Positions 1 through 12,152 are shown, numbered from the stretch's first letter. The stretch is DNA of 64,000 bases from Mytilisepta virgata (GCA_028015205.1 CM051519.1:88433539-88497538); one strand, 5' to 3'. Made by a program: numbers and translations. Notes: generated by a model from the sequence alone, not told the origin.

Positions 1-192
1 ATATAAGACACCGTTTGTCAGGAAAGATAACTCTTGCATATGGGAGACAACTTCAAAATCTGCAAAAAGGGAAAATTAAAATTTTTGCTTATATTCCTAA
101 TTTGACTATTGGAGAGTGATTCGTGTGATTTGTAAATTTAGTACAGGTACCCGAAAAATCCTTTGAACTTCATAAACCGTTTGTACATGTAG

Positions 193-478
193 GTTGTGGA
201 CGGGTACTTTGTCCATTTCTTTGCTCCGGATGGAATGGAGCCACTCCCGAAAGATATAATATTTATTCTGGATGTCAGTGGATCTATGGGCGGTCGTAAA
301 ATTGAACAGCAAGCTGATGCAATGGACAAAATTTTACAAGATTTAAAGAAAGAAGATAGATTTAATATACTAATATTCAGCTCTGGTGTAAAGTTTTGGA
401 AAAAGTCTCTTGTGGAAGTTAGTACTGATATCATAAGAGAAGCAAGAGAGTTTGCCCAGAAGATGGAAGCAGGCGGAG
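193..478 (+). CDS. Gene 1 exon: start of VWA domain with MIDAS DVSGS
   Basis: Acceptor AG is at 191-192 and donor GT at 479-480. The exon is 286 nt, starts in phase 0 and ends with one base of a split Gly codon. It encodes the VVDGYFVHFF lead-in, the first VWA strand and the DVSGSMGGRK metal-binding loop. The paralogous exon 60288-60573 has exactly the same length. Confidence 0.9.
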
Positions 479-3400
479 GTATAAATATTTATGATAAACT
501 GAATTTACCCAGATTAAGAGATTACCTGTATTCATTATTTCTAAAGGCATAAGTTGTTCAAAGCCAAAACAATTACGACACATGGCGTGGAAATTCAAAT
601 GCTATTTAATGATATTGGAAAACATTGAATTACCTATACATGAACGAAATACTCAATAGTTTCCAAATATTTAATGTTACAGTTGTAAGTATCAGTTTCA
701 TTCAAGTATAGAAATTCCTGTTGAAAATACATGTATAACTTACATTGTTATGCAATAAATGGAATCCAAAGCAAATCCCATGTACAGTAGAACATCGATG
801 ACTCAAAGGAACCGTCGAAATATGTTCGAATTACTTAAGTCTATGTGTTGAAAATTGCCAGTGTCATACCGTTTCAAGTTTGTCTAGCTGATATAACAAT
901 AATTTGAAATCCAAACAGGTTAGTAATCATGACATCTTTATTACATCGAACTGTAAACATACTCGTATCAGCTCCAGACTAATCATTTTTATCACACATA
1001 TGATAGTTACAAGCACACCTTCCAGTATCATGAAACACGGTATTAATTGCGTTCGAGTCTTCCAATGTAAAATACACAATTTTATCATTTTTTAGACCAA
1101 CGTTTTCTTCGAGAAATCGATCCGAAGCTTTTTAAACATGAAAATAAATGGTAAAATTACGGGACTTTCAAAATGGTTCGAGTCATTCGTGTTGAAGTTC
1201 GACTATGCATTGAAAACGTCGATGAAATCCCATAAGGGGCCTTTCATTAATTCTTAACTGGGTTTTCCAAAGGTAAATCTGCTTATTTGTTATTGATAAA
1301 GATAAAACCAGTTCTGTCAGATTTTTGTTTTTTTTGGCATTTATATTACACCCTTTATATTTCAGGTACAGGAGCAAATAATGCCCTTAGTAAAGGAATA
1401 GATTTCCTTAACAACGTGGAGCATGATGATAAACGTATTAAGATGTTAGTATTTTTAACTGATGGCATTGCAAACAGTCCCAGAGACATAATTTTAAAGA
1501 ATGTACAACAGCGGAACACAAAAGGCATTATCATATTTAGTTTGGCATTTGGAAATGATGCTGATTATACGTTTATAAAAAAGTTGGCTGTAAAGAACAA
1601 AGGGATTGCTAGAAGAATCTTTCAGGACTCTGACGCATCACTTCAAATCAAAGGATTTTATGACGAAATATCTTCTTCCACGCTTCAGAATGTTACATTC
1701 CAGTATCTTGATGAAGACAACGAGAGTGTCGACAATGCAACCCAATTAAATTTTGACACTTTTTTTGATGGAAAGGAACTCGTTATAGCAGGTAAATTGT
1801 CTGATGAAGATGTCAAAACGGTCAGTTTGGTTGTAACCGGAAATGGCGTTGACGGCCATATTGAATTAACATTAGAATCTGATGTTGGAAAAATTGTTCC
1901 GGAACTTACCAAGCCAGGCGATTTCAAGAAAATTACTCAAAGAATTTGGGCATATTTAACTATCAAACAACTTTTGGAACAGGCTATTGGAGCAGACAGT
2001 GAAGGTGAAAAGAAAGCATTAAATGCTAAAGCTTTGGAATTATCGCTTAAGGTACGTATCAATTGTTTATACTTTATTAAGTTTAAATGGTATCATGATA
2101 ATATAATTCAAATTCATGTTTAACATTGTCGGTTTTGAATACAGCTGATGAGTCCTAATTCAGATGATGCCAGGAAAAGAAAGTATGAATGAGGAAAACT
2201 TTAGAATGATCCCTTACGGAAAAAAAATAAATTCATCAAATTTTAGATCAAACGTAATTATAAGAAAACAAATCATTCCTATCAGGACTCATTTTTAGAT
2301 GACTGTTGTCTTCTGACCTGTAGAGCGACAAAGGGAGCCACTGTCTATTGCCTGTAGTATTTCACAGATCTTTGAAAGGCTCTTCTTTATTAGGAACTAT
2401 ATTTGAAGTATATGCCATATACACGGGTAATTTATCTTTGAACTGTTTTCAATAGTTTGAAATGATAAGTATACATAGACGTTCTATCATGGTTCCTTTG
2501 GTAATTGCTAGAATTACCAGTTGTAATTTTATCTATCCGTGTAATTGAATCATTGGATCCCAGTACTTTTATCTAATCCCTTTGTTAAATTGTATGTATT
2601 TTCATATATGCAGTTTTAAAACACTATACCTGAAAAAAGTGAACCCCTACGTTACTTCCTCTAAAATTGGCAAAACAGAAAATTAAAGATTCCGTCAAAT
2701 TAATAATTCATTTCGCTTAAAAGATGAAAGCATGCAAATCAAATGATAAAAAAACGCAATATCGAACATTAAATGGCAAACGAAAAATATATTGACGAGG
2801 AATCTATTTAAAGATCAGCATTGCTATTAGGACTTGAAAAAGTTCGAAAAGCTACATTATAGGTTTTTCAACAATAAATCCTAGCTGAGGATACGATATT
2901 TGCATGTTTTACGTCGTCTTGTAACTAAAGAGGAATATAAAGTTATCATGTGTTTAATTCGTCTAACACAGTGGTTAAAGCTGCAATATAAAGTTATCGT
3001 GTGTTTAATTCGTCTAACACAGTGGTTAAAGCTGAAATATAAAGTTATCATGTGTTTAATTCGTCTAACACAGTGGTTAAAGCTGCAATATAAAGTTATC
3101 GTGTGTTTAATTCGTCTAACACAGTGGTTAAAGCTGAAATATAAAGTCATGGTGTGTTTAATTCGTCTAACACAGTGGTTAAAGCTGAAATATAAAGTCT
3201 TCGTGTGTTTAATTTGTCTAACACAGTGGTTAAAGCTGCAATATAAAGCCATCGTGTGTTCAATTCGTCTAACACAGTGGTTAAAGCTGCAAGATAAAGC
3301 ACTTCCATGATCGATTTACAACAAAGAAGTGTTCTTGTAGCGCAGGTGATATTACTTGGGTAATTTCTAATTTTCAATTTTACTTTTGGATCCACCAACA

Positions 3401-6400
3401 ACAAATTTGAATCATTTTTATAGTACAAGTTTGTCACGCCTTTGACGTCGATGGTTGTAATTAAACCAGAGGCAGAAGATATAGGAAGTTTAGAAGAAAA
3501 CAAAGATGCTTCACGTAAGTTCATTTATGGTTTGTTTCGGCAAATATCCGCAAACTCTTGTTGAGATGAAATGATTTCCGACAACGCTGACACCTAAATT
3601 GTGGGGGAAGGTCAAGATTTAAAAACAAAGAGGAAAAACGGGTAAGCATTTGAGAAATTTGAAAATAAGATAAAATTTATTAAAAAGGAAATAATAAATA
3701 TGGTAAAAAAATTATCATGCTGATGGAAAAGCAAACCAGTATCACACCACGATATGATGATTTAATTATAAAATCCAGTGGTGAATTGACATTAAAACTA
3801 AATTTACAAAATGAAACACTTCACAAGTCTGCAACCAAGCTATAATGATATAAAGCAGCTGTAAAATTATTTTTCATTGAAAGCGAAAATACTGAAAAAG
3901 GTTTCAGATACTGCTATACAGCTTAATCTTATTTTATAGTACATTTGTATTTTTATATCAGATGCGATAAATATACTAGTGATAAGAAATAATTATTGAA
4001 ATGTATATCAACAAAAGCCCCTGCCTTCACAAATCTTTCATCTAGACTAAAGTTTTACTATATTTTAAATTGTGAAGATCCAGATAGCCAAATTTCTGCA
4101 CGATAATATATCATGAATATCATATTTATAAATATAGTAAAAGAGGGCAAATATACCTAAAGGGCAATAAAAAAACGTAATCCATTGGACAGAGAAACCC
4201 GGGAAGACAAATGAACAACCACAAGCACAACAAATAAACACAGAAAACTAAAAAAACAATGAACAACACGAACTCCTGTAAAAACCAGGAGTGAACCCAA
4301 GTGCTCCGGAAGGGCAAGCAGTTCCTGCTCCGTATACAGCACCCGTCGTGAAGTTCAACAAAGTCAATGGGGTGGAAGTCACATATCGGTGAAGGCACAT
4401 GAAATGTTACGACAGTGGGAACAGGTCCAACAACATCTTAGATATTGGAACACTGTAACGGTCAATCAATTCGTGATGATGACCGTAAAATTTCCTAAGT
4501 GATGACATCAACTTATCCCTGATAAAACCCTGGTTAAGAAGCTTTTGTGACAGCAGTAATCCTCTTTGTCGAAAGTCAGGGTAACTCACGCATGCCCTTG
4601 AAAATCGGATAAGCTGAGAAACGTAGACGCCATATGCAGTATATTGCTATTCAACAAGGGAAAATTAACAATTGGAAAGTTGACGTCATCACGTTTGTCA
4701 TAAAGTTTTCTTTCGTGTAATTGTCTTTAACTTTCAATAAAGTATACATAGTCCTTCAGAGGGTCCATCGATTGAATAATAAACATTATCTTATTTTATG
4801 TTATACATGTATGTTAAAAACATATTTATATAGCAGACATGAATGTTCAATTTCCATTTAGTTGCACTTGCCGATACAGTTCAGTCCGCTGGATTTTCTT
4901 CACAACCTCTCAGCCTAAATGCACTAAGAACACGTCAACCAGCCACTTATTCACGTGGAAATTACCCGGCTGGAGGTATGTTTGAGTCAACTAAAGCATC
5001 TCAGAGCATGTTAAAACATATCTGCTATATTTTATCTTTTCATTTGCATATTGAAACCAACTGGGTTAAGCCAACATTGCAAAATTTATATTTAAAGACA
5101 CACAAAAAAATGTGCGTTAACGAAATAAAATTAAACAACAATCATCATTCAGGATTTAGTCTATTTCGATTCTAAGGCTATACGATACACAGGGCCCCCG
5201 AGCTCTGGATATTTATTTCTTTTTTATTTTATTTGTTTCAAGTACTTTTAATCCAAGTCCTTATGCTATAACATCCAAGGATTTTTAGTATAAGGGTGTG
5301 GACAGTGGAAAGCACATTGATAATAAACGCAGAATATTCGTTGTTATAGTAAATATTTATTAAAAGTACTCATGAAATAAGACAAAAAAAAAATAAAAAT
5401 AAAAAAAGAAATAAATATCCAGAAGTCGGGCCCCTGTGATACGACATATATTTTTAGCTCACTTTGACTATAGGCCATGTCATCTTATGTCATCACTCTG
5501 CCTCTGTTGTCCGTCGTAAGTAAATTTTCATATTTTGATCTTCTCCTTTGAAACTACTGGGCAGATTGAAACCAAACTAGGTCGGAATAATTTATGGAAG
5601 GACCTCTACAAACGATCCACCTTTGGTTCCTGTCGAATGAACAACATGGCTGCCAGAGGACATCTTTGATTCTGATTGGTCAATTTTCAAAAATCTTCTC
5701 CTAAACCACACTGTGAAATGTTTTGAAACTTTGTAGGATTAATGGCTATAATACCCTCTACAAACATCCACGTTTGGTTGAGATTCATCCACTCATCCGA
5801 CGGCTGCGGCTGTTCAAAGTTTCCATTCAATCCATATGGTAAAAGACTTTTTTGTCATTTGCGCAGGAACTAATGGGCAGATTGTAACCACAGTTGTCAG
5901 GAATGATTTTTGGAAGGACCTCTAACAAATTTCAACCTTTGGTTCCGGTTGGATGAACAGCCGAGGCTATCGTTGAATTTGATTGGCCAGTTTTAAAATA
6001 TCTTCTCTGAAACTACATGATGAAATGTTTTGAAACTTTGCAGGATTGATGTACTCTCTACAAACTATCCGCTCAACACACGGCTGCGGCTGTTCAAAGT
6101 TTCCATTAAAACCATTTGGGAAGGACTTTTATGCCATTTGCTCAGGAACTAATGGCCAGATTGTAACCAAAGTTTGACAGGAATGGGGTATGAAAGGACC
6201 TTTAACAACTTTAAACCTTTGGTTCCGATTGAATGAACAGAAGCTATCGTTGAATTTAATCGGCCAGTTTTCAAATATCTTCTCTTAAACTACATTATGA
6301 AATGTTTTGAAACTTTGCAGGATTGATAAAAACAGTACCCTCTACAAACTTTGCGCTCAACAGACGGCCAGATTGTAACCAAAGTTTGACAGGAATGATG

Positions 6401-9400
6401 TATGGAAGGATCTTTAACAACTTTCAACCTTTAGTTCCGGTTGAATGAACAACATGGCTGCTAGAGGCCATCTTTTAATTTTATTGGCCAACTTCAAAAG
6501 TCTTCTCCTCTGAAACTACATTATGACATGTTTTGAAACTTTGATGCCAACAAATGCCCTCTACAAACGATCCACATCCACTCAATCGAGAACTGCTATT
6601 GTTCAAAGTTTCCATTGAATCCAAATGTGAAAGGGTTTGTTTTCAAATTCAAAAGTACTCAAAACACTACACACATTTTATTGAAAGTTTTCTTGGCGTC
6701 TACAGAAGAGAATGATTTAAATTTATAATTTGTCTGCAGCTTCATAATGTTGAGTTGTAGCGTGTAAGCAAATTTTGGATCTGCCGTGCAGCTACTTCCT
6801 GTTTGCCGAGAGTTCAAAATTCAACAACATCCAATACACTACAAAAGTTTTCGTAAAAATTTTCTTGGCTTCTTCAAAAGTGAATGATTTTATATTTTGT
6901 CTGCAGCTTCATAATGTTGAGTTATAGCGTGTAAGCTATTTTTAGGATCTGTCGTGCAGCCATATCCTGAATTGCATGCTGCGACGCAGGTCCAGACCCG
7001 GTTTTGGTCTTCTTTTCTTTAAATTTCAGTATAATAATCTGGAAATAATGGAATTCTGTTTGCAAAAAGATAAAAAGGAATCTATTTGCCTATAATGGTG
7101 ATATTTAATACACTAATGTTGATCTTATGTAAATATCCGTAAAAAAAATTTTAAAATTTACTAAGATGTAAAAAAAAAAAGAACCACACATAATAAACCC
7201 AAAAGAAGTACACAAAAACTACTATATTGATTGATTTGTTGTTTGCTTAACGTCCAGTGGCAAATATTTCAAGCTTCTTCAGGACGATAACCAGTTCAAC
7301 AATTTATCAAACAATTCAAATAGGAATGAACAGAGAGGAACTAATTTTGACTGCCATTGTAAAAGGGTAGATGGTTGGGTATTGTCCGATAATTTAGCCT
7401 ACTGTAACAGTATTATCCTATTCTTTTCCGTAAACTACAGAAGGGTCTTTAGCGTGCCGGGAGTGTGTCTTTCTTCAAACACGTTATCCACTGTGGTCCT
7501 CGGACAGGCTTTCCGTATTTTGACCTGATAACGCCCCAACTAGAGGGTCTGTCCTATCCGCCACCTGGGGACACGCTAGGCATTTCTGTGGGTTGAGCTC
7601 CTGTGAGCCACCACAGGTGCCTAGCAAAAACTACTATAAAAACGGTTAAGTCAGTCAGAATTCAACAGCAAGACGAATTCGTGAGAACAGTAACAGAGAG
7701 ACCAAACATTACAAAGGTACACTCATAAGACAAAACAATTCACAGTAAACAAAAGTTAATTACACAAAGACTAAAAAGGTAAAAGCGGAATATATATATA
7801 TTGGTTTTAACTAAATATATAATTGCTAACGAATCTTTGAAAAGAGACTCAGCGTTTGCATTTGAGAATGATGTACATCTTTTTTGAGTATATGCAGTGG
7901 CGAAGTACTTTTTTTTCTTTTCCACTGAGTTACCTGTCCTACCTGTATTTTTAGGATCAATTCTTTGTAAAATATATAGTTTTGTCATCTGATTTCAGCT
8001 GCAGGAGATCCACATTTTATGGTAAGGGTAAACGGACTTGACTTACCAATATGCTTCCATATAGAAACAAGGAAAGATGATTTATTGCGATTGTTGAAGG
8101 ATCCGGCGTCAGGTATGATTTAATTTTACATATACAGTCACGACAGTGGCATAAGGTCAAAACCGCCGCACACAATTTGAAAGAACATATAAATCAAATA
8201 AAAGATGAGTAATTTTGAAGGTGAACTTTTATTAGTGACTGTCCTTTTTCTGGAACAATAGATGAGCTATATTCTTAGTGTAATTATGTAGTTACTGTTT
8301 TTTTTTAAGTTTTCTTGTTGTACTTCTAAACGTTTCATTTCAATATTAGATTTGGACGGAAATTCGACAGACATGTTGTAATTCAAATATTTATGAATGT
8401 AATATAGACTACACAATAGTATAGATATTTATTCTATTAACAGGTGTAACCATCAATGCTGCTATAATAGCATCGACCGTGAAAAACAACCATGGAGAGT
8501 TCAAAACATTCATCGGCGAACTTGCTTTACTTGCAGCGTCCGTACATATAGTAGTTAAACCATATGAAATATGGTTTAATGGTGCATCCTTGTCTTGGGA
8601 TGATTTCCATCCATTCAAAATGCTGAACGTTGAAGTAAGCATCCAAAAATGTGGTCGTCATGACAGAACCATGACTGTTGACTTTGGCAACAGCATAATG
8701 CTAAAAATCAAAAGGCGTATGAAAGAAGATACAAGAATGGCCATGAGTTATTTAAACATTGAAATCGAGAATGAGACAGGGATATCCGATTCGGCCACTG
8801 GTATTCTAGGTAATTAGACATACTACTAAATCTTAAGTCATATATATGTAATGCGCATATTGTCGGAATTTGTACCTGTAAAGCTTTTCTCTTCCTTATT
8901 CCACTTGAAACGTTGAAAACAAGTGTAATTGGCATGCTAGTAACACTATGGATACACATAATTTTATATAAAGGTTACAAAACCCTACGCATCACGGTTG
9001 GCCTTTCTTCAAATGGCTTTGAGACGGATTCCATAAATACTACTGATTTAAATAAAATACATGTCTTTACCTGTGATAAATCACGGCGGCACAACCCGAA
9101 GAACTACCTAACGTATCCCTGGGTGGCTGATGTGCGAGACTATCTGGTTGATGAGTTTGTCATAATATAAAAAAACCCGGATGACATTTAAAGAATACAT
9201 TTACTTTTTGACTACTACAGACCTCTCTTTAGTTTTTGAAAAAAACAGGTAGGCTAATGGATTCCTCAGATGACTTAGTTATCCCCCCATACATAATTCC
9301 CCAAGTCGAATTTAAAAACCGTCGCCTTTATATCCTTTCTCCTTTTCCAACCTTTTCTTGATTACGTTGATGTATATTTTAACTAGTTGTAGTCCTTAAC

Positions 9401-12152
9401 ATGCCTGTACCGGTAATATTTTCAGATAAATATTTAAAAGCAACGTTAATCAAACAACAACAATCAATTAATCAATCAGTCAATAAAACATCATTCGTAT
9501 ATGATTAAATCCATACAATATTGGTGTTTTTTTATCGCTCTGTTTAATTGTCCTCAGTTTTTGATAAGTAGCCACAATAAGTTGATGTGGTTAATACTAA
9601 GCAGTAAATTTTTGCAGGCTTTTTCAATGAAGTTCCCCTTTACAGTACCTAGTGGTCCATTAGTAGGTTTTACTGTATTATAGTGTTATTAACTGTTTCT
9701 GTATCGGCCCTATTATTGATTCTAATGTAGGTTTATTGTCCCGAGCCCCGGAGGGGCAGGGGCCTATGCACTGTCCGTGTATGAATTCATGGCTAATACA
9801 GAAACAACCAGTTCATTTGTGTGACCAAGGTCTGTTTCTTTTCAAGTCCTTACGCGTAATTGTTATTTATAATCACTCAACAAAATTCTATTTTTTGCAC
9901 AAGTTTGTACAAAATTATACAAACTATAGATCGCTAATTTCATCCTCTGATTACGTGATATAGACCGAAAATTCTCAGATAAAACACCGGAATCGACTGG
10001 ACGTGAAATATCTTAGGGCCGAAAAGCTGTATTAATTTTAGCTGGCTATTTCACCAGTATGACACATGCCGATTTTACTCTTATTATTTAATAATGACAT
10101 TTATTTCATGTTTAAATACACCAATGGGTCATGATATATTAGAAGTGAGGGAGCGGATAACCTTGAAAACAGTTTAACCCACAACTGTTGAATGTAGGTT
10201 CATGATAGGTGAGATATTTTTAACATACACAGGTTTCATTTGTTTTCATCAGGACCTATAAATAAAGTGGAAACATACAATGTTTGTTGCAAATCTTTGC
10301 CAATCTTCATTTAATAGAAGGAGAGGTTATTCCCAGACGGTCATTGACAGGACTTTTGATCCATTCTATTTTCAAGGTGACCAGACCAAACGCTTTAAAA
10401 CCTGTTCAGAATCAAACAGCAAACGTGTTCCATTGGTCCTTACTTGCCACCCAACAATGTCGCCATCCGTAACATCCTTATGAACAATTTTCAAAACATA
10501 GTAATGAAAGATCCGTTGATGTGCGAAATTTTTTAGACTGTTCCAATCACGGCTTAAGGTAAGTCACTTAGTCGGTAGCTCGATCAAGTCGAGCACTTTC
10601 ACATAATAAACCGACTACCTGGGACACAAGCCATGTAAAAGGTTCAAATGTGTGACATGCCCCTATACCATGGAGACAAATGAGATCTTGGGCCCTGACA
10701 ACAAATACATCATTCAAAATGAGGATATCTGTAGTGATCTAAATTTGGTTTACACAATTATCTGTACGAATTTTGATAAGGTATACATTTGTACATCGGA
10801 GAAAAATATCGTTGTCTTGGTGACCGTTTATCGGAACACTCACGTTCCATAAAGAATGAGACTGATTGTCCTGTTGGCAATCATATTCGATTGCCTGGTC
10901 ATAACTCGTCAGACGTGCGCGTACGGGGAACACGGGGAACACAATACAGACAACGCCTTGAGCAGAAAATAATTTGGGAATTCTTAATTTCAATTTTTTT
11001 ACTATATGCCCACTTCTAACACCTTGCAGTACATCTGTCTTCTACCTGGTACCTTTTCTATACAATTGAAAAGTCCAAAAAAATTTATTTCACTTATTAT
11101 TACTGTCTATGTCGCCGTCTATTTTATATGAAATACATTTACTGCATGTGCGACGGCACGTCAAATGAAATTTTTGTTTGTTTACATTATATGTAAGGAC
11201 TCAGTCTTGGTCTGCGTTTTCAAGAGTCAACACCTTTTTATCGTGTATGCTCTTGATCAAGGCCATATTAGTTGAAACGTTAGGTAATTTTCACTGTTTA
11301 CTTTGGTTGTTGATTTTGTATTTGGTTTTGTTTGTACATTTAAGTCGTTTTATGCCCCTTTTTACAGATCACCATTTCTATTTATTTTCTTCGTTTCTTA
11401 TTTAATTGATCTTGGTAACATAGATGTTACCGACAGCTGATCCTTACGCCAAGTTTTTCATCCATGATTTTTTCTGTGTTTGTGCGTTATCCTTGATGCT
11501 GTTTTTGTTTTGAGGAAAGATTTTATCAGAATCTCATAGTTGACTTTTCCTGTTATATTTTTTAAAAACAATATCACTTCAAGTAATGAGGTTGTAATGA
11601 TACTGGTGTAGAATCAAATTGACCCCAGTTTTCAGATAACATATACCAGTTATAACCATTCTCGGAACCAGTCTACCAGATAAGGCAAAATAAAAACAAT
11701 CTTTGAAAACGTAAAATTTACTAAAATTTCTGTATGTTTGATCTAATCCACATTTTGTATAAAGAAAACCTGAAAATTGATGGTTCAAGAAAATTCTTTT
11801 TTCTTTTTTGTATTCTTAAATTGTTTATGATGATGTATATTTTTTAAATGTGCACATTTTGTGCATTTAAATTGGTATAATGGAATATTGATTGTATGCA
11901 TGTTAAATTTCAGGTGAGCTAGTACATAAAAAGATCAAACTTCTAAAGGTAATAACGGACAACAAAGACAGACCACATGGTCATTTCTTAGAAGTGGGAC
12001 ATGAACACAAATATCGGTTCTACACTACCCTTGTTGAAAAGCCGGACACTTTGACGGGAAAGACGACTGCATGTTGGAATGCTCATAAACTCGTCAGAGG
12101 ACTGTTGGAAAATGATTTGGATCATTATTTTATTAATGATATCAACTCGTAG
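193..12152 (+). CDS. ITIH-like heavy-chain protein, gene 1 (3' part; 5' exons lie left of the window)
   Basis: Seven exons join in frame: 193-478, 1366-2051, 3424-3514, 4862-4975, 7999-8112, 8444-8809, 11914-12152 (stop TAG 12150-12152). All introns are GT-AG and the spliced length is 1896 nt, 631 residues plus stop. Order seen: VVDGYFVHFFAPDGM lead-in, VWA domain with MIDAS (DVSGS, the T of GGGTGANNA, the D of FLTDG), conserved linker with RIWAYLTIKQLLE, then a C-terminal ITIH domain opening with GDPHF. Vertebrate ITIH precursors are secreted, are cut at Asp-Pro in this motif and are esterified through the Asp to chondroitin sulfate, later to hyaluronan; whether this protein does so is inference. 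Signal peptide and VIT exons must lie upstream of base 1. The introns are full of repeats but no exon is broken. It is the paralogue of the gene starting at 48243. Confidence 0.9.
479..1365 (+). other. Gene 1 intron, no recognised feature
   Basis: This intron lies between the two VWA exons. I see AT-rich sequence with scattered TTCGA-containing words, and no ORF or clear repeat structure. The only longer ORF in it continues into the next exon. Confidence 0.5.
1366..2051 (+). CDS. Gene 1 exon: rest of VWA domain and ITIH linker
   Basis: Acceptor AG is at 1364-1365 and donor GT at 2052-2053. The first two bases complete the split Gly codon; the exon ends in phase 0 after ELSLK. It carries the MIDAS Thr (GGGTGANNA), the MIDAS Asp (VFLTDG) and the linker up to RIWAYLTIKQLLEQAIG. 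It is 686 nt, nine less than the paralogous exon 61299-61993. Confidence 0.9.
2937..3293 (+). repeat. 51-bp minisatellite, exactly seven units
   Basis: Seven head-to-tail 51-bp units lie in the gene 1 intron just before exon 3424. Neighbouring units differ at only a few positions. Each contains an inverted pair TGTGTT/AACACA around a 10-nt loop. Since 51 is 17 codons, the array is open on both strands, but it is intronic and repetitive, so those ORFs are not genes. Confidence 0.92.
3424..3514 (+). CDS. Gene 1 exon: YKFVTPLTSMVV segment
   Basis: This 91-nt exon has acceptor AG at 3422-3423 and donor GT at 3515-3516. It encodes YKFVTPLTSMVVIKPE, the conserved post-VWA ITIH motif (FVTPLTSMVV), then an acidic stretch. 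It starts in phase 0 and ends with one base of a split codon. The paralogue 62539-62629 is also 91 nt. Confidence 0.88.
4126..4610 (-). mobile_element. Reverse-transcriptase C-terminal relic with 3' tail (copy 1)
   Basis: On the minus strand 4589-4407 encodes a fragment with motifs FRQRGLLLSQKLLNQG and LRKFYGHHHELIDRY, matching the tail of the RT-like ORF at 40860-41280 (YSRACDIYTDYLDRARLLTEKLLRQGYV...YGRHNDLVDRY). The downstream part (4270-4150 read in reverse) is a 3' untranslated tail that recurs at 60594-60725. It is dead and lies antisense in a gene 1 intron. I do not assign the family. Confidence 0.6.
4862..4975 (+). CDS. Gene 1 exon: linker ahead of the DPHF site
   Basis: This 114-nt exon has acceptor AG at 4860-4861 and donor GT at 4976-4977; phase is 1 at both ends. 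It encodes ALADTVQSAGFSSQPLS and then a basic, Pro/Gly/Tyr stretch. No folded domain is recognised; vertebrate ITIHs also have a variable linker here. The partial paralogous exon at 63947 begins LALAADD. Confidence 0.82.
5188..5438. mobile_element. hAT-like MITE (copy 1), 251 bp
   Basis: Terminal inverted repeats start CACAGGG(G)CCC and share CTGGATATTTATTTC further in. The flanks ATACGATA (5180-5187) and ATACGACA (5439-5446) look like an 8-bp target duplication with one mismatch, which suggests hAT-type transposition. There is no coding content. The same family occurs at 29727-30014. Confidence 0.75.
5451..6990 (+). repeat. Pearl-like AGCTCA-family element (old copy)
   Basis: It opens with TTTTTAGCTCAC and GTCCGTCGT, then about six diverged copies of a roughly 165-bp unit (key words CTTCTC, GAAACTAC, GGACCTCTACAAAC, AACATGGCTGC). 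It lies in a gene 1 intron directly after the MITE. No protein is encoded. The right boundary is approximate. Confidence 0.6.
7227..7625. mobile_element. 399-bp interspersed repeat between 13-bp direct repeats
   Basis: It begins TTGATTGATTTG, continues with AACGTCCAGTGGCAAATATTT and ends GGTGCCTAGC. The 13-mer AAAAACTACTATA flanks both ends (7214-7226 and 7626-7638). A truncated second copy starts near 21740 and carries the same 13-mer upstream, so the 13-mer could be part of the element rather than a target duplication. Confidence 0.55.
7999..8112 (+). CDS. Gene 1 exon: GDPHF cleavage/ester motif
   Basis: This 114-nt exon has acceptor AG at 7997-7998 and donor GT at 8113-8114. It encodes AAGDPHFMVRVNGLDLPICF and on to LLKDPASG. 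D and P of DPHF are codons 8007-8009 and 8010-8012. In vertebrate ITIH1-3 this Asp is where the propeptide is cut and the glycosaminoglycan ester forms. The LPICF and DPASG motifs also fit the ITIH C-terminal domain. Confidence 0.9.
8444..8809 (+). CDS. Gene 1 exon: body of ITIH C-terminal domain
   Basis: This 366-nt exon has acceptor AG at 8442-8443 and donor GT at 8810-8811. It continues the domain with GVTINAAII, then WFNGASLSWDD and LNIEIENETGISDSATG. The split Gly codon at each end gives phase 1 on both sides, so the exon could be skipped without a frameshift. Confidence 0.88.
8974..9170 (+). CDS. Possible alternative last exon or intronic ORF of gene 1
   Basis: After an AAAG acceptor at 8970-8973 an ORF runs in the correct phase (Gly codon completed by GT) to a TAA at 9168-9170. 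The peptide ends WVADVRDYLVDEFVII, loosely like the genuine end CWNAHKLVRGLLENDLDHYFI. The acceptor has a poor pyrimidine tract. It could be an alternative 3' exon, a dead duplicated exon, or chance. Confidence 0.25.
10280..11020 (+). mobile_element. Penelope-like element relic: RT tail plus GIY-YIG endonuclease
   Basis: In intron 8810-11913. Frame pieces show the post-RT region (KRVPLVLTCHP, then IRNILMNNF in another frame), a Cys-containing linker (CKRFKCVTCPY), and a GIY-YIG-like part (NLVYTIICTNFDKVYI, then LGDRLSEHSRSI, DCPVGNHIRLPGH and YRQRLEQKIIWEF). Several frameshifts and stops show it is dead, including a shift near 10790. The order matches Penelope-like elements; the RT core is missing. 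Confidence 0.72.
11914..12152 (+). CDS. Gene 1 terminal coding exon
   Basis: Acceptor AG is at 11912-11913. The exon completes the split Gly codon and encodes LLKVITDNKDRPHGHFLEV, ending GKTTACWNAHKLVRGLLEND...YFINDINS and stop TAG at 12150-12152. The final Cys-Trp and hydrophobic D-Y-I pattern resemble the end of vertebrate ITIH chains. Confidence 0.85.

Noticed and set aside
2881..3310. ORFs of 120-136 codons on both strands over the 51-bp array
   Set aside because: 51 bp is 17 codons; intronic tandem repeat, not a gene.
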